A stretch of DNA of 64,000 bases from Viola odorata (lineage: Eukaryota > Streptophyta > Magnoliopsida > Malpighiales > Violaceae): assembly GCA_963691705.1 (NCBI GenBank), contig OY829538.1, forward strand, positions 77,568,781-77,632,780, written 5' to 3'. The notes beneath the pieces were generated by a model, which saw only the letters and a list, made by a program, of their open reading frames with translations, searched no databases and had not been told where the DNA came from. Below, piece after piece: positions 46,207-63,913 of the stretch. Position numbers and translations under genes: made by a program. How positions within the stretch are numbered: the first letter of the stretch is position 1; each line of letters opens with the position of its first letter.

Positions 46207-49200
46207 TCATTTCAAATCGGTTAACTTCTCAAAACTGGTGTTTGACCTCATTGTATACTCTGCTACTAGTTGCGCGAAGGATGATGAAGTGTCTTCTAAT
46301 AGTTTTGAAGGAGAATCATACTCCTCGATTAGACCTGCACCATGATTAAAAACAATAAGAAATTCGATTATCGACTGCCATTAGCAAGGTTCTTCTACAA
46401 TGTTGCTGCACTCACCATGACTCAGAAGCAGAACCATGTCACTATCGAGAACAGAAGTTATACGATGTGCAATGGTAATAACTGTACACTCAAAGAAGTG
46501 CTGCCTAAGGGTTTTCAGGATTAAATTGTCAGTGGCAGTATCAACTGACGCTGTAGCTTCATCCAGAACCAAGATTTTACTTTGCTTCAGTAGCACGCGT
46601 CCAAGACAGACTAGCTGTCTCTGGCCCATACTCCAGTTCTCTCCATTCTCTGAAACTGCATTAATAGGACCAAAATGTGCAGTAGAAATTTATACACCTA
46701 TGACAGTTCAGCCCAAACAGGATAACAAACAACTTCTACATTACGGCAGTACCTAAAACAAACCTGTAGCATCAAGCTTTTTCTCCTTTTTCCTGACTTC
46801 ATCTCCAAGTTGGCACTTATCCAAAGCCTACAGTCATTAAAACTTAAGTTAGCAAAGAATTACACGATTACGGACGCTACAAGTACACAGATACAAAGTC
46901 ACCAATGAACAGAACAACTCACCACCCAAATCTGTTCATCTGTGTACTCCTCAAGCGGGTCCAGGTTGCTTCGTATGGTCCCTTCAAACATGGTTGGATC
47001 TTGCGGAATAATGCTAAGCCTTGACCTCAAATCATGCAATCCAATCGATGATATATTGATGTCATCAATCACAATTTTACCAGCTGCAGGTTCAATCATT
47101 CGGAAAATGGTCTGTATGAGTGTTGATTTCCCACTGCCTGTTCTTCCCACTATACCAGTTTTCATCCTTCCAGGGAAAGTGCATGAGACACCTCGCAGGA
47201 CAAGTGGCATGTGAGGAGCATAACGAACCTACATTGTACCACCATCAAGACCAAAAACAGAACGATAACCAGAACAGTCATTATTTGAAGAAAATAAAAT
47301 TACCTGCAGATTCTCAATAGCAACTTCACCTTGTGATGGCCAGGAACGATCTGGCCTGCTTTCTTCTATTACAAGAGGAGGCTCACTAGGAATCGAAATG
47401 TATTGAAGAATTCTCTCCACTGAGATGATTTTGTTCTCACAATTACAAATATTCCGCATTACTCGAGCTTGTAACATGTTTAAGTTGAATCCATATGTCA
47501 CAGCTAAGCCCGCAAGAGCTTTCAAAATGAAAAGCAAAATAAATGATGTATTTCAGGTTAACGAATAGAGAGGAGAATGTTTCCCCATATAAAATGAGAA
47601 GAAGGAATCACTCATTACCCACCTGGATCAATTCCCTGTGGAAAAGAGACTAGAAAAAACAAGAAAAAGGCAAATGTAGTTACAGAGAACACGTCAAGCC
47701 GGAAACAGAGCCATTCCATGGCAGAAAAACTATGGAACATGGGCCTAGAATATGCATCCATTACTTTCATATTAGTTTCTTGGAATCTTGATTGCTGATC
47801 AAAACTCCTGATGGTCGTTACTCCTGAAAGTGTTTCAGCAAATAGTTGAATAACTGGTGCTTTGCACACTCCAATCAACCTTGAAAGTTCTCTTGCAGCA
47901 GGAATGTAATATTGCTGCATAGTAGAAGAAATTGTGAGAACTTCCCGACACCTTCTAGGTAAGTAAAAATGAGAACTACTGCATGCCATATTGAAGTATA
48001 ACAAAATTTGATTGTATCAAAGATTTATCTTTCTGTTAAAAGGAAAAAAGATATCATTTGAAGACATCATCTGAAAGGAATAACAATTATGAAGAGGCAA
48101 AAAAAACCTCGGACAGCTAGAGAACACAAGTTTTATTGCCATGCCGGTAAGTTGTGTGTAGGATGAAGCAAGAGTTTGAGCGTAAAATATGATTTCAAAG
48201 AGAAAAAAAATGAAAACATATGAAATAAGAGTAACATGCTTTTTAAGAAACTAAATATGCTTTTGTAAAATATGAGAAATACCTCATACCAGAAGCAGGC
48301 TGCAATCACAGGGATAAAAGCAAAGAAAACACGCCACGCCACCTGAGACATCACTGCAATGATTCCTAGGAGCTGTATTGCTGTGAAGGCAACTAAACCA
48401 ATTTGATTTGGAATTTGTGTTTCGACAGCACTTTGGTCTGTGGAAGCCTGTAAGGGTAGAATGGGTTGATTACACAAATAGAAAAATAAGGAATCATTTC
48501 ACAACAACTAAGAAAAAAGAGCAAAAAAATATTTGAGCAAGTAGATAGGTCATATTGGAATGCAAGCATTTACCATCCTACTAGATAAGCTTTACATGAA
48601 GACAGGCTTACTCTGTTAAGGATTCTTCCACTGGGGGTTGCATCAAAGAAAGACATGGGGGCACGGAAAATGCAAAAATGCATTTTATCAAAGTAAAGAG
48701 TGGCTGTTCTGTAACCTGCTGTCACCAGAAACAATGACCTGGCCAAGATGCAGAAAGAACTTCCAACAGATAAAGCTACATAGACTACCATTAGAGTAGA
48801 TCCACTAACAACTGGTTTCATGTCCTTTGAGACAGGAGTCGCCCAAGCCATCCAATAGTTGCTTCCAATTTGAAGTACCTGGAAGATAAACTGCACCAGT
48901 AATATAAAGGGCACAAGAAGTCCTCCATACGCTGCTGTAGCATACTTCCAGTAGATAGGCAGCCCAACACTACCTTTCACCCTCTCCTCTTCTTGGACAA
49001 GTTGAGCTGCAGGAACTATCTCGTTCTGTAAATCTTTGTTTCCATCAGTGTCATTCATGCTTATACTTCCATTTTTCAAAACTGGTCCTGCTTGACTGGA
49101 ATCAAGAGCTGATAAAGCTTCTTTATGAGCACCTACAAGTTCCATAAAATCTGATCCAGAATTGAGCAAGTCATTATATTTTCCTGCTTGAGTAATTGCT

Positions 49201-52200
49201 CCATCTTTCATGACCTAGGAGAAAGGTTGAATCCAGCAACGACATTAGTTGATAATAATGATGGAAATGCGGTATGCAAAAGAATCACTGACTACTCACT
49301 AAGATTAGATCAGCAGCAGGTAAGAACTCGATTTGATGAGTGGCATAGACAACAGTTTTGGAACTCAAAAGACCAAGCAAAACTTCCTGCAAAGTGAAAA
49401 TCATGTTGAGATATGGAAACAAATAGATATTTAATTTCCAGTTATGTAGTTTCTATTTACGTATATATAGGAATTAATTAGATTGATATGGAATTAATTT
49501 CAGTATCCTATTTAAGGATATACACTTTGTATATATAGATATATTCTGGTGGAATAGAAAATAAAGCCTTATCAATTTCTTTCATGGTAGCGGAGCTCTA
49601 GGTTTCTTAACCTAAAAATAATTCTCTCTCCCAAACCAAAAGATAAACATGTCCAGCCTCAAAAACACCAATGACACCTCAGATTCTGGCAAGCCCAGAA
49701 CTGAGGAAGAACCCAATACCCAGAGAGTAGGAGACTTTCAGAGTGTTAGGGTTTCCTATAGATTGAATGGAAAAAATTACCTCAAGTGGTCCCAAGTGAT
49801 TCAGACATATCTAAAGGGCAAAGGGAGATACAACCACCTTCTCAGCAATGGACCAGCAGAGACTGATCCAAAGTTTGCAGCATGGGAGGAGGACGACTCC
49901 ATGATCATGTCCTGGCTTTGGGAGTCCATGGAACCAGCAATCAGCGACACTTGCATGTTCTTTAAGAACTCGAAGGAGGTTTGGGACTTCATTAAAGCGA
50001 CTTATTCCAAGGCTCGTGACACTGCACAAGTGTACGAAATAAAGACCAAGACTGCAGGAACCAAGCAAGGTGATAGATCGGTCACAGAATATGCAAATCA
50101 GCTCCAAAGTCTGTGGCAGGAGCTAGATCATTACAGGGCCTTTAAAATGAAATGCCCGGCAGATGCAGAAACTCTAAAGAAGTTCATAGAGAAGGACAGA
50201 ACCTATGACTTTTTGGCTGGATTGAATCCAGAATTCGATCAGGCTAGAATTCAGGTGCTAGCTAAGGAGGAGACTCCATCTCTGGAAGAAACAATCTCCC
50301 TAATCAGATCTGAAGAAAGTAGGAGGGCTGTGATGCTAGACTCTCAGACTAAATATGAGTCTGCCTTGGTAACAAGACCACAGACTCAGTTACCGACGAG
50401 TAGCAGACAGGGGTACCAGGATAAGGTGAAGGAACAAGGGAATCAGTTCAGGACACTTGGCAAAGAAGGCCAGTGGAAGAAGGACAGGGACAACCTTTGG
50501 TGTACTTATTGTAAGAAAACTAGGCACACTAAAGAAGAATGCTGGAAACTGCAGAATAAGACAAATGGCAGGGAGGCTGGAAACAGAGGGGGATGGCAAA
50601 GACCCCAAGCTAAGATGGCACAAGGAACTACCACAGGTCTTGATGAAGAAGAAGTGGAAAAGTTGAGACAATTGCTGGGATCACTAGATACAAAACAGTC
50701 TCCAGGAATGACAGCAACCTCCTCCCCAGACCTAGCAGGTATAACTTCATTCTCCACCTGTTTAAATGTTCAATCACTTTGTTATGAGAATACTTGGTTG
50801 TTAGATTCAGGTGCCTCACACCACATGACCTACACATCTAAACATTTTTCCACCTACACACCATGTTCAAGTAACAAGAAAGTCATGGTTGCAGATGGCT
50901 CTCTAGTAACTGTAGCAGGCACTGGTAACATTCAAATTACACCTGATATCACTCTAAAGAATGTTCTTCATGTACCCAAACTTTCAGCCAACCTCATATC
51001 TGTTCAAAGATTTACCAAAGATACTAATTGCCTTGCTATCTTTTTCCCAACTCACTGTATTTTTCAGGACAGAAAAATGAGGAGGATTGGACAAGCTAAG
51101 GAGAATAATGGCCTGTATCAACTCTCAATCACTCAGGGCCTTACGAATAAAACTTCTGTAGCTTTAGTGAGTCTCTCGAATAAGGAAACCATTTGGTTAC
51201 ACCATCTACGCCTAGGTCATCCTTCTTTTAAAGTCTTGAGAATTATGTTTCCTCATTTATTCCTAGAAATTGATACTGAGTTATTCCATTGTGATGTATG
51301 TGAACTTGCAAAACACACTCGTGTCTCTTCTCCTATTAGCAATAAAAGATATTCTCAACCATTTCAACTGATTCACAGTGATATATGGGGTCCCTCTACA
51401 ATTCCAAACATATCTGGTTCCCGTTGGTTTGTAACTCTCATTGATGATTGTACTAGAGTCACATGGGTTTTCCTACTTAAACAAAAATCTGAAGTTAGTG
51501 CCATTATACCCAATTTCCATTCCATGATTCAAAACCAATTCGGAGTAAGAATAAAAAGCTTTAGAACAGACAATGCTAAAGACTACTTTAACAACACCCT
51601 ATCTTCATTTTTTCAATCACAAGGGATTATTCATGAATCATCTTGTGTATATACCCCTCAACAGAATGGGATTGCTGAACGGAAGAATAGACATATCCTT
51701 AATTCAGCTAGAGCTTTATTGTTTCAAGGCAATGTTCCAAAGTCTTATTGGGGAGAAGCAGTACTTACTGCTACACACTTGATTAACAGGTTACCAACTC
51801 CTGTTCTAGAAAACAAAAGCCCTATGTCTGTCCTAAACACTTTCTATCCTAATTTCAGAACTGAAAATGGTCTCACTCCTAGGGTGTTTGGGTGCACTGC
51901 TTATGTACATGTCCATCAACCTCTTAGAAGCAAGCTAGAACCCAGAGCAGTCAGATGTGTGTTTCTAGGATATTCCTCCACTCAAAAGGGGTATAAGTGT
52001 TATGATCCAACCACTAGGAAAGTAATCATTTCTATGGATGTCACCTTCTCAGAAAGTACCCCTTTCTTCAAAAAAACCTCATCCCACGAGGAACAACTTT
52101 CCTTTGAACCGACACAGACTTTCCTCCAGCCACTTGAACTACCTCAAATTCCTAAAATCACATCTAATATTCCATGTCTAGAAACTCCTAAGAGTACAGA

Positions 52201-55200
52201 TGCATCCAGATTTTCACAGGTTTACTCAAGGAGAAAACCTATCCCGGAGTTGACGCAAGGCCAAGAGTCCAATCCCCCTCCTCAAGAAGAAACCACTGTA
52301 AGTCCACCAAACTCACCAGTCAATCTAAACACAGATCCAACAGATGATCCTATTGATGTTAATGATCTCCCCATTGCGGTCAGAAAAGGAACCCGACAAT
52401 GCACAAAGAAACCCTTATACCCTCTATCCAACTATATTTCTCTCCAGCACCTTTCAAACCCACATAAGAGGTTCATCCTGAGTCTAAATACTATTAGTAT
52501 TCCTAACAATGTTTTTGAAGCATTAAGACAGGAGGAATGGAGAAATGCAATGAAGGAAGAGATGAATGCATTGGAGAAGAACAACACTTGGGAGATTGTG
52601 AAGAAACCTACTGGAGTAAACATCGTAGGATGTAAGTGGGTGTTTACTGTCAAATACAGGGCAGATGGATCACTAGAGAGGTACAAGGCCAGACTAGTAG
52701 CCAAGGGGTACACTCAGTCATATGGAGTAGACTATCAGGAGACCTTTGCCCCAGTCGCAAAGATGAATACAGTAAGAATTCTTCTAGCACTTGCAGCCCA
52801 GTTTGGTTGGAACCTTCACCAGTTTGATGTGAAAAATGCTTTCCTTCATGGAGACTTGGAGGAAGAGATTTATATGACTGTCCCACCAGGTTTTGATGAA
52901 GAGAAAAGGGACAAGGTGTGCAGGTTGAGGAAAGCATTGTACGGCCTGAAGCAATCACCAAGAGCGTGGTTTGGGAAGTTTTCCAAGGCCATGAAGGGGT
53001 TTGGATACAAACAGAGTCAAGGAGACCACACCCTGTTCATCAAGCACTCTTCCACTAGAAGTATCACTGCCTTACTTGTGTATGTAGACGACATAATAGT
53101 GACAGGAAATGATGAAAAAGAGAAGGAGGAATTAAAAAGGAAGCTGTTAACAGAGTTTGAGCTGAAAGAGTTAGGGAAACTCAAATACTTTCTTGGTATT
53201 GAGGTGGCTTACTCATCCCAAGGAACCTTCATTTCCCAACAGAAGTATGTCATTGACTTACTCAAGGAGACAGGGAAACTTGGGTGCAAACCAGCAGCTA
53301 CACCCATAGAAGTCAATCATAAACTAGGAGAAGCGAAGGAGGAACCAGCTGTTGACAAGAAGATGTATCAACAACTGGTTGGAAAATTGATCTATTTATC
53401 TCATACGAGGCCCGACATAGCTTACTCAGTAAGCGTCATCAGTCAGTTTATGCATGACCCGCGGGAACCTCACTTACAGGCAGCGTATAGGGTACTGCAC
53501 TACTTGAAAGGGAGTCCAGGCAGAGGGATATTGTACAAGAAAGGCAACGAATTCATTGTGGAAGGATACACAGATGCCGACTATGCTGGGTCTCAGATAG
53601 ACAGAAGGTCTACTACAGGTTATTGCACCTTTCTAGGAGGCAATCTCATAACTTGGAGGAGTAAGAAACAAGGTGTAGTTGCTAGATCATCTGCTGAATC
53701 AGAGTTTAGAGCACTTGCTCAGGGGCTGTGTGAGTTACTGTGGGTAAAGATCATCCTAGATGACTTAGGAATCAAGCTGGAGGGTCCTATGAGAATCTAC
53801 TGTGACAACAAATCAGCAATAAACATCGCACACAATCCGGTGCAACATGACAGGACAAAACACATAGAGGTGGATAGACACTTCATTAAAGAGAAGTTAG
53901 AAGAAGGATTAATATGCATGTCCTATGTGCCTTCTATGTCTCAACTGGCAGATGTCTTGACAAAGGGCTTATCCAATACGGTGTTTCATGGTCTGATTTC
54001 CAAGCTGGGAATGGAAAACATCTATTCCTCAGCTTGAGAGGGGGTGTTGAGATATGGAAACAAATAGATATTTAATTTCCAGTTATGTAGTTTCTATTTA
54101 CGTATATATAGGAATTAATTAGATTGATATGGAATTAATTTCAGTATCCTATTTAAGGATATACACTTTGTATATATAGATATATTCTGGTGGAATAGAA
54201 AATAAAGCCTTATCAATTTCTTTCAAATCATACGAACATGGAATTTTAAAAAGAAATCCACAGAACAAGATTAAAGAACTGGTTAACATTCAATATAAGG
54301 ATTGGCTTTACCTTAAATAAATGGGATCCAGTATGAGCATCCACAGCACTAAAAGGGTCATCAAATAAATAGATATCAGCATCTTGGTAAAGAGCGCGCG
54401 CGATCTGAATTCTTTGCTTCTGCCCACCACTTAAGTTGATTCCCCTTTCCCCTATAACTGTTTGGTCACCGAAAGGTAGGATTTCCAAGTCTTTTGTAAA
54501 AGAGCACACTTCCAATATCATGTCATACTTCTCTCTCTCCATCTCCTTACCGAACAATATGTTCTCTTCAATCTTTCCGCTCTGTATCCAAGGTGACTGC
54601 GTAACATAGGCCTTTGACCCCCACAGCTTTAGAGTTCCTGAGACCTTGGGTATTTCCCCCAAAATGCAAGAAAGTAAACTTGACTTACCTGAACCAACAG
54701 TACCACAAACAGCAACTCTCATCCCATGGAACACTTTTAGATTTATCTGTTTCAGCGTTGTGTTGTGCGATGACAAATCCCAAGAAAAAATTCCATCAAC
54801 AATCTCAATTGCTTCATCAGAGTCACATCTTGGAAGTCTTTCTAAAGCATCAGGCTTCAAGTCATCAAGGCAAACAAAAGAAGCAATCCTATCAAGGGAA
54901 ACCTTAGTCTGACTCATCATAGAAATAGTGTCAGGAAGATTATAGATTGGCTCTTGAAGAATCCGAAACGTTGCAAGGGCAGATAAGATCTTGCCCGATT
55001 CTAATGGGATCCTTAGAACCATACAAGTGCCAAATGTGGCGACAGCTACCAAGGTAGGAGCATCCCAGAAGATAAAACTGACAAGTGCTGAATTGTAAAC
55101 ATATTTCTTCAACCACCCTTCCTCAACCTTCCTGAGCTCAAAAATCTTGGACAAAAATTTCATTTCCCATGCTTGAAGTTTGAGAATTCTCATATTTCTT

Positions 55201-56720
55201 AATATTTCAGAGGTCGCCTTCATTCGGTTATCCTTTGATTGCATCAAATTTTCTTGATACTTCACTTGCAATCTCCCCAAAGGAAAGTTCAACAGCATGA
55301 CAACTACTGTCGTTACAAATGTAGCAACTGTTGCGACTCCAACACTTTGGTATAGTATAAATAATGCTAAACTAACTTGCAGAACAATCATCCACGGATC
55401 ATGCATGTACCAACCAAAATCGCCAATTCTCTCCACGTCAACAGTCATTAAATTAATTATTTCTCCACTGGTGTGGCCCTGCTTTGAGTGACAAGAAAGG
55501 GTCAAACCCTTGTTATAGATTAGTGCAACCAGGACTGCTCGGGTCCTTATTCCAATTTGTTGCGTCTTAAAGAACCAGTGCCTTTGGGAGAGACACTCTA
55601 CAAGTTTCGCCACCAAAAACGTGGAAGCTAAGAGATAACCCTGATTTTTGAATTTTCCTCTCCCAGTGAGGCATTGAACAAAGGCATCAATAAGGTAGGG
55701 ACCAACATAAGAAGCTATAGTGTATACCACTGCAAAGCAAGCTGTCAATACGATGTCTTTCCAAGCTGAGACAATCAATGCCTTGGCTAGCTTAAAAGTA
55801 GTAACTCTTGCTGCAGAGCCCCTCCCCAGTTCAAGCTCAGTTTTAAAAGGAGGAAATGCCCCAGCTACACCATCACCAGTATAAAGTTGAGGAACATCCT
55901 CAAGGTCTAAAGTTTTCTTATTGCCAATAGCAATTAAAGAACCCATCCAAGAGAAGGTAAGAATACTGAAAAGACCAACATTTCCGTATGGGGTTACTGT
56001 ATCACCCCCTCTAAATCTATCTGCCTCTAGATCATTCCTACTACTTACTCTAGACTCGCTATTCAAAAGAGGTTCTTCAACAAGTGAATCTTCACTCTCA
56101 CCACTGAAGAACCCCGCAAAGCAAAGAAACAAACCAGACAACACAGAAACTACATCACACACCAAATACTGCTTCTGTAATTCAACATGTCTGTTGTAAA
56201 GAACAATATCTACAACAAGACAATAACAAGAAATTGAGAAATAAAAACCCCACCAAACTCTCAATAAAAATGGAAACTTTCTTCCACCTGAATTGGAGAA
56301 TTGGGTGTGCAAATAAACAAAAAGTGCACCCCAAGACAGTGTCCTAAACACTAAATCCAAAAGGGTCGCTAGTTTATCTTCAGACCAACCACTCCTATAC
56401 CAGAAAAAGTAACTCAACAAACAAAAGACTAAACTAAACAAAGAAACACTGAAACAACAATAAGGAGTATGTGTGTAACACAAAAACCTTTTGTTCTTCT
56501 TATTAAACCTTTCCGTAGAACCATCAATACCTCTCACCCAGAGCTTCTTCCACACAAAAACGACGAGCAGAGTTAGTAATAACAGTAGGTGCAGTGAACC
56601 AGAGAACCCACGTAAGAAAACGGGTTTAAGGAGAAAATAGATACCTGAATTATACATTAGTGAGGCTAGAAATGAAAGGGAAGTGATCAAATTTTGCTTC
56701 GTGGATGCAAAAAGGTCCAT
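46207..56720 (-). CDS. ABC transporter C family member (MRP-type), intact, with a copia element in intron 1
   Basis: Exons (minus): 56720-54312, 49386-49300, 49214-48612, 48447-48283, 47914-47623, 47518-47304, 47228-46923, 46827-46764, 46655-46416 and 46334-46207. They join to 1,503 codons (1,502 aa), the normal size for plant ABCC proteins. Order: TMD0 with several membrane spans (residues 1-210), linker, TMD1, NBD1 (Walker [10 protein letters not shown] at 673-681, signature LSGGQ at 763-767, Walker B LFDD near 787), TMD2, NBD2 (Walker [10 protein letters not shown] at 1285-1293, NWSMGQRQL signature, ILVLDEAT Walker B). This family exports glutathione conjugates and similar organic anions, often at the vacuole; the substrate here is unknown. 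It most resembles the Arabidopsis ABCC3 group. Intron 1 is 4,925 bp because a copia element sits in it on the opposite strand. Every exon joins in frame. Confidence 0.93.
49404..49584 (+). repeat. Left LTR of the copia element
   Basis: 181 bp, TG...CA, identical by eye to the right LTR. It contains TATATATAG stretches that may act as its promoter. Confidence 0.95.
49585..49602 (+). other. Primer binding site of the copia element
   Basis: TGGTAGCGGAGCTCTAGG directly follows the left LTR. It resembles the usual copia initiator-Met tRNA site (TGGTATCAGAGC) with two mismatches. Confidence 0.7.
49649..54037 (+). CDS. Copia Gag-Pol polyprotein (1,462 aa, intact)
   Basis: A single frame from ATG 49649. 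Gag has the [17 protein letters not shown] region and a CCHC knuckle (C285-x2-C288-x4-H293-x4-C298). The protease has DSGA with Asp 386. Integrase comes before RT, the copia order, with an HHCC zinc region, then D578, D641 and E677 (DD35E). Reverse transcriptase has YVDD at 1145-1148. RNase H opens with [10 protein letters not shown], and the ADVLTKG motif lies near the end. All catalytic residues are present with no stop or frameshift, so the element may be autonomous. The very short LTRs suggest a lineage such as Ale/Retrofit, which I cannot confirm. Confidence 0.95.
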   Translation: MSSLKNTNDTSDSGKPRTEEEPNTQRVGDFQSVRVSYRLNGKNYLKWSQVIQTYLKGKGRYNHLLSNGPAETDPKFAAWEEDDSMIMSWLWESMEPAISDTCMFFKNSKEVWDFIKATYSKARDTAQVYEIKTKTAGTKQGDRSVTEYANQLQSLWQELDHYRAFKMKCPADAETLKKFIEKDRTYDFLAGLNPEFDQARIQVLAKEETPSLEETISLIRSEESRRAVMLDSQTKYESALVTRPQTQLPTSSRQGYQDKVKEQGNQFRTLGKEGQWKKDRDNLWCTYCKKTRHTKEECWKLQNKTNGREAGNRGGWQRPQAKMAQGTTTGLDEEEVEKLRQLLGSLDTKQSPGMTATSSPDLAGITSFSTCLNVQSLCYENTWLLDSGASHHMTYTSKHFSTYTPCSSNKKVMVADGSLVTVAGTGNIQITPDITLKNVLHVPKLSANLISVQRFTKDTNCLAIFFPTHCIFQDRKMRRIGQAKENNGLYQLSITQGLTNKTSVALVSLSNKETIWLHHLRLGHPSFKVLRIMFPHLFLEIDTELFHCDVCELAKHTRVSSPISNKRYSQPFQLIHSDIWGPSTIPNISGSRWFVTLIDDCTRVTWVFLLKQKSEVSAIIPNFHSMIQNQFGVRIKSFRTDNAKDYFNNTLSSFFQSQGIIHESSCVYTPQQNGIAERKNRHILNSARALLFQGNVPKSYWGEAVLTATHLINRLPTPVLENKSPMSVLNTFYPNFRTENGLTPRVFGCTAYVHVHQPLRSKLEPRAVRCVFLGYSSTQKGYKCYDPTTRKVIISMDVTFSESTPFFKKTSSHEEQLSFEPTQTFLQPLELPQIPKITSNIPCLETPKSTDASRFSQVYSRRKPIPELTQGQESNPPPQEETTVSPPNSPVNLNTDPTDDPIDVNDLPIAVRKGTRQCTKKPLYPLSNYISLQHLSNPHKRFILSLNTISIPNNVFEALRQEEWRNAMKEEMNALEKNNTWEIVKKPTGVNIVGCKWVFTVKYRADGSLERYKARLVAKGYTQSYGVDYQETFAPVAKMNTVRILLALAAQFGWNLHQFDVKNAFLHGDLEEEIYMTVPPGFDEEKRDKVCRLRKALYGLKQSPRAWFGKFSKAMKGFGYKQSQGDHTLFIKHSSTRSITALLVYVDDIIVTGNDEKEKEELKRKLLTEFELKELGKLKYFLGIEVAYSSQGTFISQQKYVIDLLKETGKLGCKPAATPIEVNHKLGEAKEEPAVDKKMYQQLVGKLIYLSHTRPDIAYSVSVISQFMHDPREPHLQAAYRVLHYLKGSPGRGILYKKGNEFIVEGYTDADYAGSQIDRRSTTGYCTFLGGNLITWRSKKQGVVARSSAESEFRALAQGLCELLWVKIILDDLGIKLEGPMRIYCDNKSAINIAHNPVQHDRTKHIEVDRHFIKEKLEEGLICMSYVPSMSQLADVLTKGLSNTVFHGLISKLGMENIYSSA
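54036..54044 (+). promoter_or_regulatory. Polypurine tract of the copia element
   Basis: GAGAGGGGG immediately before the right LTR, just after the stop codon of the polyprotein. Confidence 0.85.
54045..54225 (+). repeat. Right LTR of the copia element
   Basis: 181 bp, identical by eye to the left LTR, followed by the AATCA duplication. Confidence 0.95.
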
Positions 56721-58220
56721 TTTTTAGTAGTCCTTTGAGGTTTTAGTGAAGTGGGTTTTTCCCCTGGCAGAAAGCTCAGGTTCCAGAGTTAAATGAAGCT
56801 CAGTGATGAACCTCATACCTCGTTAGTATGTCATATTTATAGAGGAAAGAGGAAATATTTTGTGATTTTAGATTTTAAGAATTTGAGTGAAAGAGTTTGA
56901 TTGAGGAATGAATGGAGTGGAGGTAAGGAAACGTGGAAGGGGGATACTGGGCATACAGAAAGAACAAAGCACGATGGTGGAACTCTAGAAAGCCGAGACA
57001 AAACATCGTTGTCTCTACTCTGTATATCTTTGGGGTTCGACCAAAATGAAATGTACTATCTTTCGGGGAGACAGAATGGCTTATTAAGATATAGTAACTA
57101 TTTTTAAAATTAAAAAATAAAAAATATTTAAACAGGACAAGCCGCTTCATTTAAAAAGATTTAGGTAAGAAAAAAACTTTTTATTTCTCAACATTTCCAC
57201 TTAGATTACTATAGATTTAAACATACAAAATAAATTTTAAAGTTGTAATTGTGATCTTTTTAATGAAAACAAAGTCAAAGAAAATGGTAAATAATTGCAA
57301 AATTTATGAAAACTATAAAAAATTAACAACAAATAAAGCATGGTTTACGTCACTGAAAAATTGAAGAAAATAACGAGGATAATGAAATTTTTTGATAAAA
57401 AACAATTGCAATTTTTTTTCCATGGTCATATGCTCTACGGTATTTGCTACATTTTTCCTTAAATTTTCATATTTTTGTATATTGTAGCCAATTATTATGA
57501 TTTTTTAACTATTTAAAATGTCAAAATTGTAATTTTTTTATAAAACTATAGAGTTTAAACTGTAAATTTCAAAATTATAGGATCCGAAGTATATATATAT
57601 TTTAAACTATATGATTTTTATGAAATTCATCCTTATTTTGATTTAAATCTATATATATATATATAAGTAGTAAAAAAATATAGTAAAAGAGTGGTGGGTG
57701 GTTTGTTGTAAAAACCATCTAGGAGCTCTCCTATGAATTTATGTGTCAACTATCAACCCTAAAGTCACCTTAGAAATTAACATATGATTCACTAAAAAAA
57801 CACTCATTCAATCATATATCCGTAACTAAGTAGGAATAAATTTATATAATAATTATTTCTTGTAACGATAATTTATACTTCAAGTTATGAAATTTAAAAA
57901 ATTAAATGTTTTAGAATTTAGAAAGTCTCAATTTTGTGCTAGGGCTCGTATGTTAAGGTCTATTATAAGCCTTACAAGTTACGACTACCTTAATTCCTTC
58001 TTTTTCTCCTGTAACAGCAACTAGCATTACTCAGAAAGTTGAAAATTGAGTAGCTGCATTTGAATTGAATAACTACAAACAGATTTGGTTCACAAAAATT
58101 GCAGTTCCACAGTCCAGGATTGCGCATGCTAGGTGAGAACTCTTGTTACTTCATGGTAGTAGTACCGACTTGGTTTCCATCATCATCAGGAAATCTTGCG
58201 CTAGGATTCGTGAAGCCTCG
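56721..58220. other. Spacer between the tandem ABCC copies
   Basis: 56721-56850 is the leader and promoter side of the intact ABCC gene; the same sequence recurs beyond 63914 for the second copy. 57070-58080 is strongly AT-rich, with no gene or element recognised and short (TA)n runs near 57590 and 57650. 58090-58220 is the 3' flank of the second copy. Confidence 0.55.

Positions 58221-63913
<5,693 letters not shown>

Larger units (their letters stand above)
49404..54225 (+). mobile_element. Complete Ty1/copia retrotransposon, 4.8 kb, very recent
   Basis: Two 181-bp LTRs (49404-49584 and 54045-54225) begin TGTTGAGATATGG, end TTTCTTTCA and look identical base for base. The target duplication AATCA flanks the element (49399-49403 and 54226-54230). 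The primer site follows the left LTR and the purine tract precedes the right one. A single intact 1,462-codon frame fills the middle. It lies in ABCC intron 1, antisense to the gene; the second ABCC copy shows the empty site near 61428. Confidence 0.97.

Noticed and set aside
46436..47214. Plus-strand frames over the ABCC 3' exons, echoed at 58600-59230
   Set aside because: They are antisense shadows of conserved exons, seen twice because the gene is duplicated.
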